Assembly: GCF_900174485.1 (NCBI RefSeq)
Contig: NZ_LT837803.1
Location: forward strand, 2,495,305 to 2,559,304
Length of the DNA stretch: 64,000 nucleotides
From: Sterolibacterium denitrificans
Lineage (GTDB): Bacteria > Pseudomonadota > Gammaproteobacteria > Burkholderiales > Rhodocyclaceae
Direction of reading: 5' to 3'
Below, one piece after another: positions 21,213 through 34,449 of the stretch. Position numbers and translations under genes: made by a program. Within the stretch, counting starts at the first letter, position 1; each line of letters opens with the position of its first letter. A model generated the notes under the pieces. The model was not told the origin of the DNA. It saw only the letters and a list, made by a program, of their open reading frames with translations, and did no database searches.

Positions 21213-22304
21213 ATGGAAAAACCGCCCATTCTCCTGCATACCCCGCTCCACGCCACGCATCTGCGCAGCAAGGCCAGAATGGCCGACTTCGCCGGCTGGG
21301 ACATGCCCATCCACTACGGCTCGCAGATCGAGGAACACCAGGCCGTGCGCAGCGCCGCGGGCATGTTCGACGTCTCCCACATGCTCGCCATCGACCTGAC
21401 TGGCCCGGACGCCACCGCCTGGCTGCGTCGCTTGCTGGCCAACGACGTGGTCAGGCTGACGGCCCCGGGCAAGGCCCTGTATTCCTGCCTGCTGCGCAAA
21501 GACGGCGGCATCATCGACGACCTGATCGTGTATTTCTTCGACCCGACGCATTACCGCATCGTCGTCAACGCCGGCACCGCCGACAAGGATCTGGCCTGGA
21601 TGCAACAGCATGCCGCGGGCTTCGACATCGCCCTCGCGCCGCGCCGCGACCTGGCGATGATCGCCATCCAGGGGCCGCAGGCACGTGAAAAATTCTGGCA
21701 GGCCTGTCCCGACAGCCGCGCGGCAAGCGAAGGACTGGCCTCCTTCCAAGCGGCCTTCCATGGCGACTGGCTGATCGCCCGCACCGGCTACACCGGCGAG
21801 GACGGCTTAGAAATCGCCCTGCCGGCCGAGCAGGCCGCCACCGTCTGGACGCAGCTCGAAGCCGCCGGCGTACGCCCATGCGGCCTCGGCTGCCGCGACA
21901 CGCTGCGCCTCGAAGCCGGCATGAATCTCTACGGCCAGGACATGGACGAAAGCATCTCGCCGCTCGAAGCGGGGCTAGCCTGGACGCTGGCCATGCAGGA
22001 CGAGCGCGACTTCATCGGCAAGACCGCCCTCCTCGCGCAACGGCCGGCACGCCGGCTCACCGGCCTGCTGCTGCAGGAACGCGGCGTGCTGCGCGCCCAC
22101 CAGACCGTGAAAACAGCCCACGGCAACGGCGAAATCACCAGCGGCAGCTTCTCGCCGACCCTGCAGCAAGGCATCGCGCTGGCCCGCCTGCCCGCCGCGG
22201 TTGCCATCGGCGATAGCGTCGAAGTCGATATCCGCGGCAAATGGCTGCAGGCCAAGGTGGTCAAGCCGCCTTTCGTGCGTCACGGCCAGCGCCTGTTTTC
22301 CTGA
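21213..22304 (+). CDS. gcvT: Glycine cleavage system T protein (aminomethyltransferase)
   Basis: GcvT transfers the methylene group from the aminomethyl-lipoyl arm of GcvH to tetrahydrofolate and releases ammonia. The 363-residue product has [69 protein letters not shown] and the C-terminal GCV_T_C domain. The start at 21213 sits after the riboswitch terminator; a longer frame would read through the riboswitch and is rejected. It is the first gene of gcvT-gcvH-gcvP-trhP. Confidence 0.97.
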   Translation: MEKPPILLHTPLHATHLRSKARMADFAGWDMPIHYGSQIEEHQAVRSAAGMFDVSHMLAIDLTGPDATAWLRRLLANDVVRLTAPGKALYSCLLRKDGGIIDDLIVYFFDPTHYRIVVNAGTADKDLAWMQQHAAGFDIALAPRRDLAMIAIQGPQAREKFWQACPDSRAASEGLASFQAAFHGDWLIARTGYTGEDGLEIALPAEQAATVWTQLEAAGVRPCGLGCRDTLRLEAGMNLYGQDMDESISPLEAGLAWTLAMQDERDFIGKTALLAQRPARRLTGLLLQERGVLRAHQTVKTAHGNGEITSGSFSPTLQQGIALARLPAAVAIGDSVEVDIRGKWLQAKVVKPPFVRHGQRLFS

Positions 22305-22343
22305 TTCATTTCATCCAAGCAAACACACCAACCGGAGAATCCC

Positions 22344-22727
22344 ATGAACGTCCCCGCCAATCTCAAGTACGCCAAAACCCACGAATGGGCACGCCTCGAC
22401 GCCGATGGTCTGGTCACCGTCGGCATCTCCGATCACGCCCAGGAAGCGCTCGGCGACATCGTCTTCCTCGAACTGCCCGAAGTCGGCCGCACGCTGCAAG
22501 CCGGCGAAGAATGCGCCGTGGTCGAATCGGTCAAGGCCGCCTCCGACATCTACGCGCCGATCGCCGGTGAAGTCGTCGCAACCAACCAGGCCGCCATCGA
22601 CGCGCCGGAACTGGTGAACCAGGACGCCTACGCCAACTGGCTGTTCAAGCTGCAACCCGCCAACACTGCCGAACTCGACGCGCTGCTCGACGCGGCGAGT
22701 TATGCAAAGGTGGCAGAGAGCGAGTAA
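22344..22727 (+). CDS. gcvH: Glycine cleavage system H protein
   Basis: GcvH carries the lipoyl arm that shuttles the aminomethyl group between P, T and L proteins. The 127-residue product has the normal length, with [29 protein letters not shown] and the lipoylated Lys64 in [16 protein letters not shown]. It lies 39 bases after gcvT with an ACCGGAGAATCCC site before the ATG. The 179 bases to gcvP contain a large REP-like hairpin. Confidence 0.98.
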   Translation: MNVPANLKYAKTHEWARLDADGLVTVGISDHAQEALGDIVFLELPEVGRTLQAGEECAVVESVKAASDIYAPIAGEVVATNQAAIDAPELVNQDAYANWLFKLQPANTAELDALLDAASYAKVAESE

Positions 22728-22758
22728 AGCTGGGGGAACGGCGTGGTTCGGGTAGCTC

Positions 22759-22827
22759 CGTCATTCCCGCGCAAGCGGGAATCCAGAGGTGTCTGAGACA
22801 TGGATCCCCGCTTGCGCGGGAATGACG
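22759..22827. repeat. Pair of inverted REP-like repeats between gcvH and gcvP
   Basis: A 27-base unit beginning CGTCATTCCCGCGCAAG (22759-22785) is followed 15 bases later by its inverted copy (22801-22827), with one mismatch. The loop itself contains TGTC-TGA-GACA. As RNA this would be a very stable hairpin inside the gcv transcript, as REP elements often are. Relatives occur at 27769-27958. It could protect the gcvTH message or reduce gcvP expression. Confidence 0.85.
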
Positions 22828-22906
22828 AGGGTAACTTGACGTGCAATGGCCACGACATGCCATCGATAGCATTGAACCACATACCGCAACAAACCAAGGT
22901 CACACC

Positions 22907-25800
<2,894 letters not shown>

Positions 25801-25804
<4 letters not shown>

Positions 25805-27060
25805 AGCCCGCGCCCGAGCTTCTCGCCCCCGCCGGTTCGCTGGAAATGCTGGAGACGGCGCTGGCCTATGGCGCCACCGCCATCTACGCCGGCCAGCCGC
25901 GCTACAGTCTGCGCGTGCGCAACAACAGCTTCGGCGACATGGCCCAACTCGGCCAGGGCATCGCTACCGCCCACGCCGCCAACGCCAGGCTGTATGTGGT
26001 CAGCAACATCTATCCGCACAATGCCAAGATCAAAACCTACCTGGCCGACATGGCGAAGGTGGTAGCTCTCCAGCCCGATGCGCTGATCATGGCCGACCCC
26101 GGCCTGATCGACATGATCCGCGAAACCTGGCCAGAAATGCCAATTCACCTTTCGGTGCAGGCCAACACCGTGAACTACGCCGCGGTGCGTTTCTGGCAGA
26201 AGCTCGGCATCTCGCGGGTGATCCTCTCGCGCGAACTCTCGCTCGACGAGATTGCCGAAATCCGCCAGCAATGTCCCGACATGGAACTGGAAGTCTTCGT
26301 CCATGGCGCGCTGTGCATCGCCTATTCGGGCCGCTGCCTGCTCTCCGGCTACTTCAACCATCGCGACCCGAACCAGGGCACCTGCACCAATTCCTGCCGC
26401 TGGGATTACCAGGTCAAGCCGACACAGACCGATGCCACTGGCGACGTCTACCTGATCGAAGAAGCCAGCCGTCCGGGGCAACTGATGCCGATCGAGGAAG
26501 ACGAGCACGGCAGCTACATCATGAACTCCAAGGACTTGCGTGCCATCGAACACGTCCAGCGGCTGGTCGACATCGGCGTCGACTCGCTGAAGATCGAAGG
26601 CCGCACCAAGTCACCCTACTACGTCGCCCGCACCTGCCAGGCCTATCGCCGCGCCATCGACGATGCCGTGGCCGGCAAGCCGCTCGATCCACGCCTGCTG
26701 GCCGAACTCGACGGCCTGGCCAACCGGGGCTACACGGATGGTTTCTATCAGCGCCACCACGACGCCGAATATCAGAACTATCTGCACGGCTCATCCCGAT
26801 CCGGGCGCAGCCTGTACGTCGGCCGCCTCACCGGCTACGGCAGCAATGGCCTGGCGGAAGTCGAAGTGATGAACCGCTTCGCCGTCGGCGATCGGCTGGA
26901 ACTGATCCATCCGCGGGGCAACCTCGACGTGCAACTCGCCGCCATGTGGAATCAGGACGGCGCCTCCGTACAAATCGCCCCCGGCAACGGCCACCGCATG
27001 CGCATCCAGTTGCCCGCCGGTCTGGAAGGCGCATTCGTCGCCCGCTATCTGCCCGTATGA
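25801..27060 (+). CDS. trhP: Prephenate-dependent tRNA uridine(34) hydroxylase (U32 family, YegQ)
   Basis: TrhP (YegQ) helps make 5-hydroxyuridine at the wobble position of tRNA as a step toward cmo5U/mcmo5U. The 419-residue product starts [17 protein letters not shown] and has the U32 signature [19 protein letters not shown] plus SCRWDY with clustered Cys, and the C-terminal strand-rich domain. The start is a TTG overlapping the gcvP stop as TTGA; no ATG occurs near. Its tail position in the gcv operon is unusual given its tRNA role. Confidence 0.9.
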
Positions 27061-27083
27061 GCGCCTGAACAAGGCAGCAGCGC

Positions 27084-27353
27084 ATGGCCGCATTACGCGA
27101 AGTCCGCATGCCGAAGTTTCCCGAATGCTGGGAAAGCTGCGGCAACTGCGCTGCGGAAACCATCATCATAGAAACGCTGCTGGTCGCGCCCGGCGAACGC
27201 ATCGAGCGCGACGCCACGTTGCTCGTGCTGGAAACCGGCAAGGTCGCCCTCGATATTCCTTGTCCCTATGAGGGCAGGGTGGTCGAAGTTTTCGTTGAAC
27301 GATACGATGAGGTCAGTGAAGGGATGTTGTTGGTGACGGTGGAATGTGAGTGA
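27084..27353 (+). CDS. Stand-alone lipoyl/biotinyl-domain protein
   Basis: This 89-residue protein is one complete biotin/lipoyl domain. APGERIERDATLLVLETGKVALDIPCPYEG places Lys53 where E2 proteins carry lipoate (compare ETDKV). The C-terminal half is VVEVFVERYDEVSEGMLLVTVE. The N-terminus is unusual, with Cys15, Cys19 and Cys22 (PECWESCGNC), which might bind a metal or react with a thiol cofactor. No E2 catalytic domain, GcvH-type motif or partner is fused. It lies 23 bases after trhP at the end of the riboswitch-led operon, so a role as a carrier of an acyl or aminomethyl group is possible but unproven. Confidence 0.75.
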   Translation: MAALREVRMPKFPECWESCGNCAAETIIIETLLVAPGERIERDATLLVLETGKVALDIPCPYEGRVVEVFVERYDEVSEGMLLVTVECE

Positions 27354-27416
27354 TGAGGGATGAGTTGATGTTGCCGAGAGTTGGCTCGCTCCGGCAGGCG
27401 AAGTTTCAACAGCCAG

Positions 27417-27716
27417 GTTTCGTTTCAGTGGGCGATTTGAGCTTGGTGGGTTGTTTTCTGACGGCGCACTGAAGCCGGGACTCGCCCCGGCGGGCGGCCT
27501 CCTTTCTTGTCGTGCGACAAGAAAGGAGGCAAAGAAGCGCACCCCACCCCTACGGGTGGCTTCGCCCTTCGGGCTCCTGCCGGTGCGCCGGCCCTGCGGG
27601 CTGCCCGAGTTTCGCCGCCGCCGAGCGGCCGGTTTCTAAACTCGCTGCGCTCAGACACACGAAACCGGAAAGCCCCGCTCGGCGGCGGCGAAACTCGGCG
27701 AGACACAGGGGAATGG
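27417..27716 (+). repeat. Structured mosaic repeat, copy A
   Basis: No gene is seen in 27354-28321. Copy A has, in order: an 80-base core (27417-27496); a perfect 15-pair hairpin with GTGC loop (27497-27530); AAAGAAGCGCACCCC (27531-27545); a long stem of 22 plus 8 pairs (27607-27636 with 27661-27696) presenting the loop motif AAACTCGCTGCGCTC (27638-27652); and the end motif CACAGGGGAATGG (27704-27716). Copy B at 28040-28306 has the same order in inverted orientation. The core is identical at 76 of 80 positions, while the stems are different in sequence. Open frames here are not credible. Confidence 0.85.
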
Positions 27717-27768
27717 GGTGCTGCTCAACGCGTGGTGGTTAAAAAACCAACCATCAAATCATCGGCTT

Positions 27769-27958
27769 CGTCATTCCCGTGCAGGCGAAAATCCAGCAGC
27801 ATGGACTACCCGACGAAGCGCGCATCGTCGTCATTCCCGCGAAAGCGGGAATCCAGTACGTTCCTGGGTCCCCGCTTTCGCGGGGACGACGAATATCTGA
27901 GAAGCTGCACGCCTCGCTCAAGCTCGGTTCCTGGGTCCCCGCTTCCGCGGGGACGACG
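27769..27958. repeat. Cluster of four REP-like repeats between the two mosaic copies
   Basis: Four 27-base units related to those at 22759-22827 occur here. Two are direct, at 27769-27795 (diverged) and 27829-27855 (CGTCATTCCCGCGAAAGCGG...). Two are inverted, at 27865-27891 and 27932-27958 (TGGGTCCCCGCTT...). The second and third form a tight inverted pair. No transposase (RAYT) gene is in the window. Confidence 0.85.
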
Positions 27959-28039
27959 AATATGTATCAAGCGTGCAACCCTGCATCAGCTTACCCGGCG
28001 CAACGCGCCGCGCTCTATCCGTTGGACTGTGACGCTTTT

Positions 28040-28306
28040 CCATTCCCCTGTGCGCCGCCGAACGGAGCTGGCCTCGGACGGGGATGTCCTGCTTTGCTGT
28101 TCGAGCGCAGCGAGTTTGCAAAGCAGGCCGGCCGAGGACTGCGCAGTGAGGGCAGCCCGGCGACGCCGGGCCGGCAAAGCGGGGCGCGCTTTTTGGTTAC
28201 TTTTTGCCGCGTGGCAAAAAGTAACTCGCCCGCCGGGGCGAGTCCCGGCTTCAGCGCGCCGGCAGAAAACAACCCACCAAGCTCAAATCACCCACCGAAA
28301 CGAAAC
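28040..28306 (-). repeat. Structured mosaic repeat, copy B (inverted)
   Basis: Read on the minus strand, copy B has the 80-base core (28227-28306), a perfect 13-pair hairpin GTTACTTTTTGCC/GGCAAAAAGTAAC (28196-28225), CAAAAAGCGCGCCCC, a ten-pair stem CCTGCTTTGC/GCAAAGCAGG (28088-28097, 28118-28127) with outer CCTCGG/CCGAGG, the same loop motif AAACTCGCTGCGCTC (28103-28117), and the end motif CACAGGGGAATGG (28040-28052). It ends 15 bases before the sqr stop codon, so it could also act as the sqr 3' region. Confidence 0.85.
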
Positions 28307-28321
28307 CGCCTCCCAACAACT

Positions 28322-29575
28322 CTAGGCTTCTATCAACGCCGGCAACGCCTCAGGAAACCGCCGCTCCTGATGCACTTCGGGCACGAAACGCCCTTTCAGC
28401 AGCAGGTTCCAGTAGAACCATGGCAAAACGGAGCGCTTGAGAAACCAGTAAAACCTGCGCGGAATGCGGGAGTCCAGCGGCAGCGTGGTGGAGACGGTGC
28501 CGCCATAGGTAAACTCGGCCAGCATCACCTTGCCGTGCGACGTGGTGACCGGACAGGCCGTGTAACCCGTGTAGCGGTTGCGGGTTTCCAGCCCCTGCAA
28601 TGCCTCCAGCAGATTGGCTACCAGCACCGGGGCCTGCGCCTTGACGGCGGCAGCGGTCTTGCTGGTCGGCAGCGAACTGCAATCACCCAATGAAAAGATG
28701 TTGTTGTGGCGCACATGGCGCAGCGTATGCTGATCCACATCCACCCAGCCTTCGGCGTTGGCGAGTGCGCTCTGGCGAATGAAGTCGGGCGCGCTTTGCG
28801 GCGGCACGACGTGGAGCAGGTCGTAAGCCACCTCCTCGCGAACTTTCTCGCCATCCTGCACCCGCTCGAAAACAGCAATCTTCTCCGCGCCGCGCACCTC
28901 GACCAGCGAATCGCCCAAGCGGGCCTTGGCGCCGTAGGCATCCACCACCCGGCTCAGGGCCTGGGCATAGAAGGGCACGCTGAACAGCACCGCGCCGCCA
29001 TTGCGGAACTGGATGCTGTCGGCCTTGATGCCCTGCTGGCGCCAGTAATCGGCGGCCAGATACATCGCCTTCTGCGGCGCGCCGGCGCATTTGATGGCCC
29101 CGGCGGGCTGGGTGAACAATGCTCGCCCGCCTTTGAAATTTTTCACCAGTTCCCAAGTGTAGGGCGCCAGATCGTAACGGTAGTTGCTGCTCACCCCGTT
29201 CTTGCCCAGGGCTTCCGGCAGGCCCTTGATGGCGTCGAAATTCAACTGGATGCCGGCCGCCACGACCAGAAAGGCGTAACCCAGCCGCTCGCCGCCGGCC
29301 AGCTCGATTTCATTCGTTTCCGGACTGAAACCGCTGACCGCCTTGGCAATGTGCTTCACCCCGCGCGGCAGGAGGCCGGCCAACGGACGGCGAGTCCGCG
29401 CGACGTCGAAAGCGCCGCCACCGACCAGGGTCCATGCCGGCTGATAGAAATGGAATTCGGCCGGATCGACGATGGCGATGTCCAGGCCAGGCTGCCTGCG
29501 GCGCAGACCGGCAGCCACGCTGATGCCGGCCGTGCCGCCGCCGATGATGACTACTGTGTGTTTGCTTGCTGACAT
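28322..29575 (-). CDS. sqr: Sulfide:quinone oxidoreductase, type II-like
   Basis: This flavoprotein passes electrons from sulfide to quinone at the membrane. The 417-residue product has the FAD-binding VVIIGGGTAGISVAAGL, HFYQPAWTLVGGG, and a second dinucleotide-binding region. Cys163 (IKCAGAPQK) and Cys341 (YTACPVTTSHGKVMLAEF) sit where the mitochondrial type II enzyme has its two catalytic cysteines; a third Cys299 lies in the FAD motif FSLGDCSS. The C-terminus has an amphipathic WFLKRSVLPWFYWN stretch, a likely membrane anchor. A GAGGGATGCC site precedes the ATG. It stands alone; no persulfide dioxygenase or rhodanese gene is adjacent. Confidence 0.9.
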   Translation of the reverse strand: MSASKHTVVIIGGGTAGISVAAGLRRRQPGLDIAIVDPAEFHFYQPAWTLVGGGAFDVARTRRPLAGLLPRGVKHIAKAVSGFSPETNEIELAGGERLGYAFLVVAAGIQLNFDAIKGLPEALGKNGVSSNYRYDLAPYTWELVKNFKGGRALFTQPAGAIKCAGAPQKAMYLAADYWRQQGIKADSIQFRNGGAVLFSVPFYAQALSRVVDAYGAKARLGDSLVEVRGAEKIAVFERVQDGEKVREEVAYDLLHVVPPQSAPDFIRQSALANAEGWVDVDQHTLRHVRHNNIFSLGDCSSLPTSKTAAAVKAQAPVLVANLLEALQGLETRNRYTGYTACPVTTSHGKVMLAEFTYGGTVSTTLPLDSRIPRRFYWFLKRSVLPWFYWNLLLKGRFVPEVHQERRFPEALPALIEA

Positions 29576-29821
29576 GGCATCCCTCGCATGATGGAGAAGT
29601 GAGGCGCGAAAATTTCGCCGCAGGGAAACTTGCGGAAACTTGCACGCGGAAACGTTGCCATTGTAGGAAACACAAACTAGAACCCAAAGGAATGAATTTT
29701 CATATGTGTATTCCCTGAAGGAATTTATAGTGCTTGTTCCCCCGGCAATCCCGGCGACTGGTCAAGCCACCCCGCCCTCGGGTAAGCTTCGCCCTTTGTA
29801 TTTTCAGGCCAGATAGACACC

Positions 29822-31486
<1,665 letters not shown>

Positions 31487-31525
31487 ATCACCGATGAATC
31501 ACCGAACCGAAAGACAGGTACGCAC

Positions 31526-32755
31526 ATGAAACGTATCCTCACCCTGCTCACGACCGCCCTGGCCGTGCTCTTGCTGAACGGCTGTCTGGGAGACAGCCTC
31601 AAACTCGGCAGCTCGGCAGCCCCGCCAAGCAACCTGCAGGCGGTTGCCGGCGATGGCAGCGTCACCCTGACCTGGGATACCGCCCCAGGCGTCGAATACT
31701 GGGTGTTCGTCGCGTCCGGCTCGGGCGTCACGACAGACAACTGGGACAGCCGGGGCGGCCAGGCATTTCCCCGGGCGACCTCGCCCTATGTCGTTCCCAA
31801 TCTCACCAACGGGCAACTCTATTCATTCACCGTCAATGCGCGCATCGACGGCGGCCCGGGCGGCCCGGGCGCACCCTCGGTCAATGCCACGCCGCGCATG
31901 CTGGGCGACACCTGGAGCAACGTCGGTCCCATACCCGAATCCCGCAACCTGAACGCGGTCACCTATGCGGGCGACCGCTTCGTGGTCGTTGGCGATCAGG
32001 GGGCGATCTATTCCAGCCCGGACTTCACCGCCTCGCCAACCTGGACTTCATTGACCAATCCGACAACGGCCAATCTGCATGCCGTCGACTATGGTGGCGT
32101 CTACCTCGCCGCCGGCGCCGCCGGCACCATCCTGCGCAGCACGGATGGAACGACCTGGGCGAAACAGACCAGCGGCACCAGCAAAACCCTGTACGGCCTG
32201 GCCAACAACGGTGCCAACGGCTACGTCGCCGTCGGCGAAATCGGCACCATCCTTTCCAGCCTGGGAGGAGAAAGCTGGACGTCGAGCGCCTCGGGCACCA
32301 TCAGAAACCTGAATGCCGTCATCTACACCGGCAGCCGCTGGATCGCCGTCGGCAATGCCGGCACCATACTGATCAGCCTCAATGCCCTCAACTGGACTTC
32401 GATCAGCGCTCCAACCACACAGAACCTGAACGGCCTCACCCTCGGCTGGGACGCCACCACCGCCACCCCCATGCTCATCGCCGTCGGCGATGCCGGCACG
32501 CAACTGACCAGCCTCGACAACGGCATGAACTGGGTCAAGAGCACGATCAACGCAGGCTTCAACTTCAAGGCCATCACCTACGGCAGCCAGTTCATCACCG
32601 TCGGCAACTGGGGCACCATCTACACCAGCAGCGATGGCGGCACCTGGACCCGGCAGACTTCAAACACGCTGTCCCTGCTGAATGCCGCCGCCTACAGCAG
32701 CAGCGGCAATATCGCGGTCGTTGGCAATGGCGGGCTGATCCTGGCGGCGCAGTAA
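31526..32755 (+). CDS. Lipoprotein with fibronectin-III-like domain and photosynthesis-factor-like beta-propeller
   Basis: The function is not known. The 409-residue product has a lipoprotein signal with lipobox LLNGC (Cys20), a fibronectin type III-like domain (about 35-125, PPSNLQAVAGDGSVTLTWDT) and then seven or so repeats of about 40 residues with the pattern LNAVTYAGDRFVVVGDQGAIYSS..., LHAVDYGGVYLAAGAAGTILRS, typical of YCF48/BNR-like propellers. It is 39 bases after ettA and may be cotranscribed. Such proteins can be surface scaffolds; no enzyme motif is visible. Confidence 0.85.
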   Translation: MKRILTLLTTALAVLLLNGCLGDSLKLGSSAAPPSNLQAVAGDGSVTLTWDTAPGVEYWVFVASGSGVTTDNWDSRGGQAFPRATSPYVVPNLTNGQLYSFTVNARIDGGPGGPGAPSVNATPRMLGDTWSNVGPIPESRNLNAVTYAGDRFVVVGDQGAIYSSPDFTASPTWTSLTNPTTANLHAVDYGGVYLAAGAAGTILRSTDGTTWAKQTSGTSKTLYGLANNGANGYVAVGEIGTILSSLGGESWTSSASGTIRNLNAVIYTGSRWIAVGNAGTILISLNALNWTSISAPTTQNLNGLTLGWDATTATPMLIAVGDAGTQLTSLDNGMNWVKSTINAGFNFKAITYGSQFITVGNWGTIYTSSDGGTWTRQTSNTLSLLNAAAYSSSGNIAVVGNGGLILAAQ

Positions 32756-32788
32756 CCGGCAACCAGCCAACAATCGCCGAAAAGAACA

Positions 32789-32818
32789 AGGGGTTACCGG
32801 CGCCGGCCGGCAACCCCT
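32789..32818. terminator. Bidirectional hairpin between the lipoprotein and AlbA_2 genes
   Basis: AGGGGTT/AACCCCT arms (32789-32795, 32812-32818) enclose a GC-rich CCGGC-type inner palindrome. On the minus strand TGTTCTTTT follows, so it best fits a terminator for the AlbA_2 gene; on the plus strand it lies 34 bases after the lipoprotein stop but has no T-run. Confidence 0.55.
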
Positions 32819-32892
32819 CTGAGATCAAGCCAAGGGCAGCAGGTAGCCATCGGGGCGGACTGCCGAGAGAATGCGGGAAATGTGCGCCGATT

Positions 32893-34449
32893 TCAGGTCG
32901 CACCATCGCCGGGATGTGTCTCCAACCACCGCCGCCCGATGGCCGTCAAGCGGTAGCATTGCTTGCTGCTGCGAGGTGTATCGGGCAGCGTCATCTCGAT
33001 CATCTGCGCAGTCAGCGCCGGGCTCAGATACGCTTTTCGGAAGTGATCCTCGCCCTTGAGGCCAAGCGCGGTCTGGATTTGCTGCCGGGTCATCTCACCG
33101 ACCACAGCGCGGACCAACCGTTCAATTTCCCCTGTGACTTCCCCTGTGACTTCCCCTGTGACTTCCCCTGCGCCTACCGTCGGGACGAGGGACAAAGGGT
33201 GGCGCGGCAGCCGAATCACGAACGAAAGCCGGTCGTCGTCCATCTCGAACAGCGGCGCGGGCGAGCCGTTGGCCGCCATTTCCTTCAAGATTTTCGGGAT
33301 ACCGGTGGAGCGGCCCTCGGTCATCTCCAGTTCCTTCAGGAACTCGCCGATGCGCCGGTTGCGGTAACGGCGGCTGACGGCGCGGCCCGCCTTCAGGTCT
33401 TCCATCCGGATTGACCGATCCGGGCCGGGGTAGCTGACGACCACCAGTTCGTCGTGGCTGATGCGCACCTCGATGGGTTCGTGCTCCTCGTAGGAACGGT
33501 GATAGACCGCGTTGACCACGGCCTCCTCGATGGCGGCATAGGGGAAGTTCCAGAACCGCGTCGCCTCGGCCCGATCCGGGTGCTTGATGACCGTTTCGTG
33601 CAGGTAGTTGCGCTGGATGTAGCCCAGCGCCTCGCGTGTCATTCGCGCCAGCGGTCCCTTGAAGATTTTCTCGTCGAAGCGGTCGCCACCCGCGCCTTCG
33701 GGGAACCACACCACGTCGATCTGTACGCCGGGGAAGAACCGCTCTGGCGTTTCGTTGAAGAACAGCAGACCCACGTTCTTGGGCCAAGGCGATTCGGTGG
33801 GACCGCCCGCCACGTTCATTTGACGCCCCAGTGCCTCAACAAAAAGCCCAGGCGCATCCGCCGCCAGCGCACTGCCGACTTCCTCCAGGAAACCCTGCAT
33901 CAATGGCTTGGCGAGATCATCGACGCGCGCGAACTGGTTGAAGCGGTCGTCGAACGGCACCTTGGCGGCCAAGCTCAACAGTTCCTGCTCGGTGTCGCCC
34001 TTGGCCTCGACCGTGCTGCTGTAGCGGCGGATGTAGTAACGCCACGTTTTCTTGCTGGCCGTGACTGCTTCCGGCGCTTTGTAGGGGCGCGTCTGCCCAC
34101 CCGGTGCTTGCAGCACGATCAGGTTACGACCCTCGACGACTTCAAGGCTCAACACCGGAAAATACGGTGGCTGGATCAACTGGCAGTGTGCCAGCAGTTC
34201 GCGCTGGATTTTGTCGAGCTGGTTGTCGGGCAGGCCGACCGGCGGAAAGATGGGCCTTCCGTCGGCGTCGCAGTCCTGCCCTATGACAACATAGCCACCA
34301 CCCAGGTTCTCGAAGTCGTTGGCGAAGGCGCACAAAGTGCGGATGATCGCGTCCGGATTCCACCCCGCCTTGTATTCGATACGCTCGCCCTCGACCGTGC
34401 GCTGGCGCAGCAGGTCGTCGAGGTTGATGGGGAGTTTGCTGTTCGTCAT
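32893..34449 (-). CDS. AlbA_2 (Schlafen-like) domain ATP-binding protein
   Basis: The 518-residue product has an N-terminal AlbA_2 domain (ERIEYKAGWNPDAIIRTLCAFAND, GGYVVIGQD), a middle GHKL-type ATPase-like part (FPYAAIEEAVVNAVYHRSY, VSYPGPD, GRSTGIPKILKEM) and a C-terminal winged-helix segment (RQQIQTALGLKGEDHFRKAYL). This layout is common in COG2865 proteins, often called RecG-like regulators, frequently found in accessory or defence regions. The linker before the winged helix holds GEVTGEVTGEVTGE, encoded by a 12-base tandem repeat (33127-33172). Its ATG overlaps the stop of the fragment at 34446-34640 as ATGA, with a GGAGGA site. Confidence 0.85.
   Translation of the reverse strand: MTNSKLPINLDDLLRQRTVEGERIEYKAGWNPDAIIRTLCAFANDFENLGGGYVVIGQDCDADGRPIFPPVGLPDNQLDKIQRELLAHCQLIQPPYFPVLSLEVVEGRNLIVLQAPGGQTRPYKAPEAVTASKKTWRYYIRRYSSTVEAKGDTEQELLSLAAKVPFDDRFNQFARVDDLAKPLMQGFLEEVGSALAADAPGLFVEALGRQMNVAGGPTESPWPKNVGLLFFNETPERFFPGVQIDVVWFPEGAGGDRFDEKIFKGPLARMTREALGYIQRNYLHETVIKHPDRAEATRFWNFPYAAIEEAVVNAVYHRSYEEHEPIEVRISHDELVVVSYPGPDRSIRMEDLKAGRAVSRRYRNRRIGEFLKELEMTEGRSTGIPKILKEMAANGSPAPLFEMDDDRLSFVIRLPRHPLSLVPTVGAGEVTGEVTGEVTGEIERLVRAVVGEMTRQQIQTALGLKGEDHFRKAYLSPALTAQMIEMTLPDTPRSSKQCYRLTAIGRRWLETHPGDGAT
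33127..33172. repeat. In-frame 12-base tandem repeat within the AlbA_2 gene
   Basis: Three exact units TTCCCCTGTGAC (plus strand, 33127-33162) and a partial fourth encode VTGE repeats in the linker before the winged helix. The unit length is a multiple of three, so copy-number change would lengthen the linker without a frameshift. Confidence 0.9.

Noticed and set aside
27507..28693. Open frames of 272 and 304 codons across the repeat block
   Set aside because: They cross both mosaic repeats and run antisense into sqr; composition and repeats show no protein constraint.
29646..29660. Sigma-54-like GG-N10-GC upstream of sqr (TGGCAACGTTTCCGC)
   Set aside because: The GG-N10-GC spacing fits and sigma-54 control of sqr is known in some bacteria, but the -12 part lacks TTGC, so the match is too weak.
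33127..33172. Short CRISPR-like array
   Set aside because: The units are 12 bases, head to tail without spacers, and lie in frame inside a gene.
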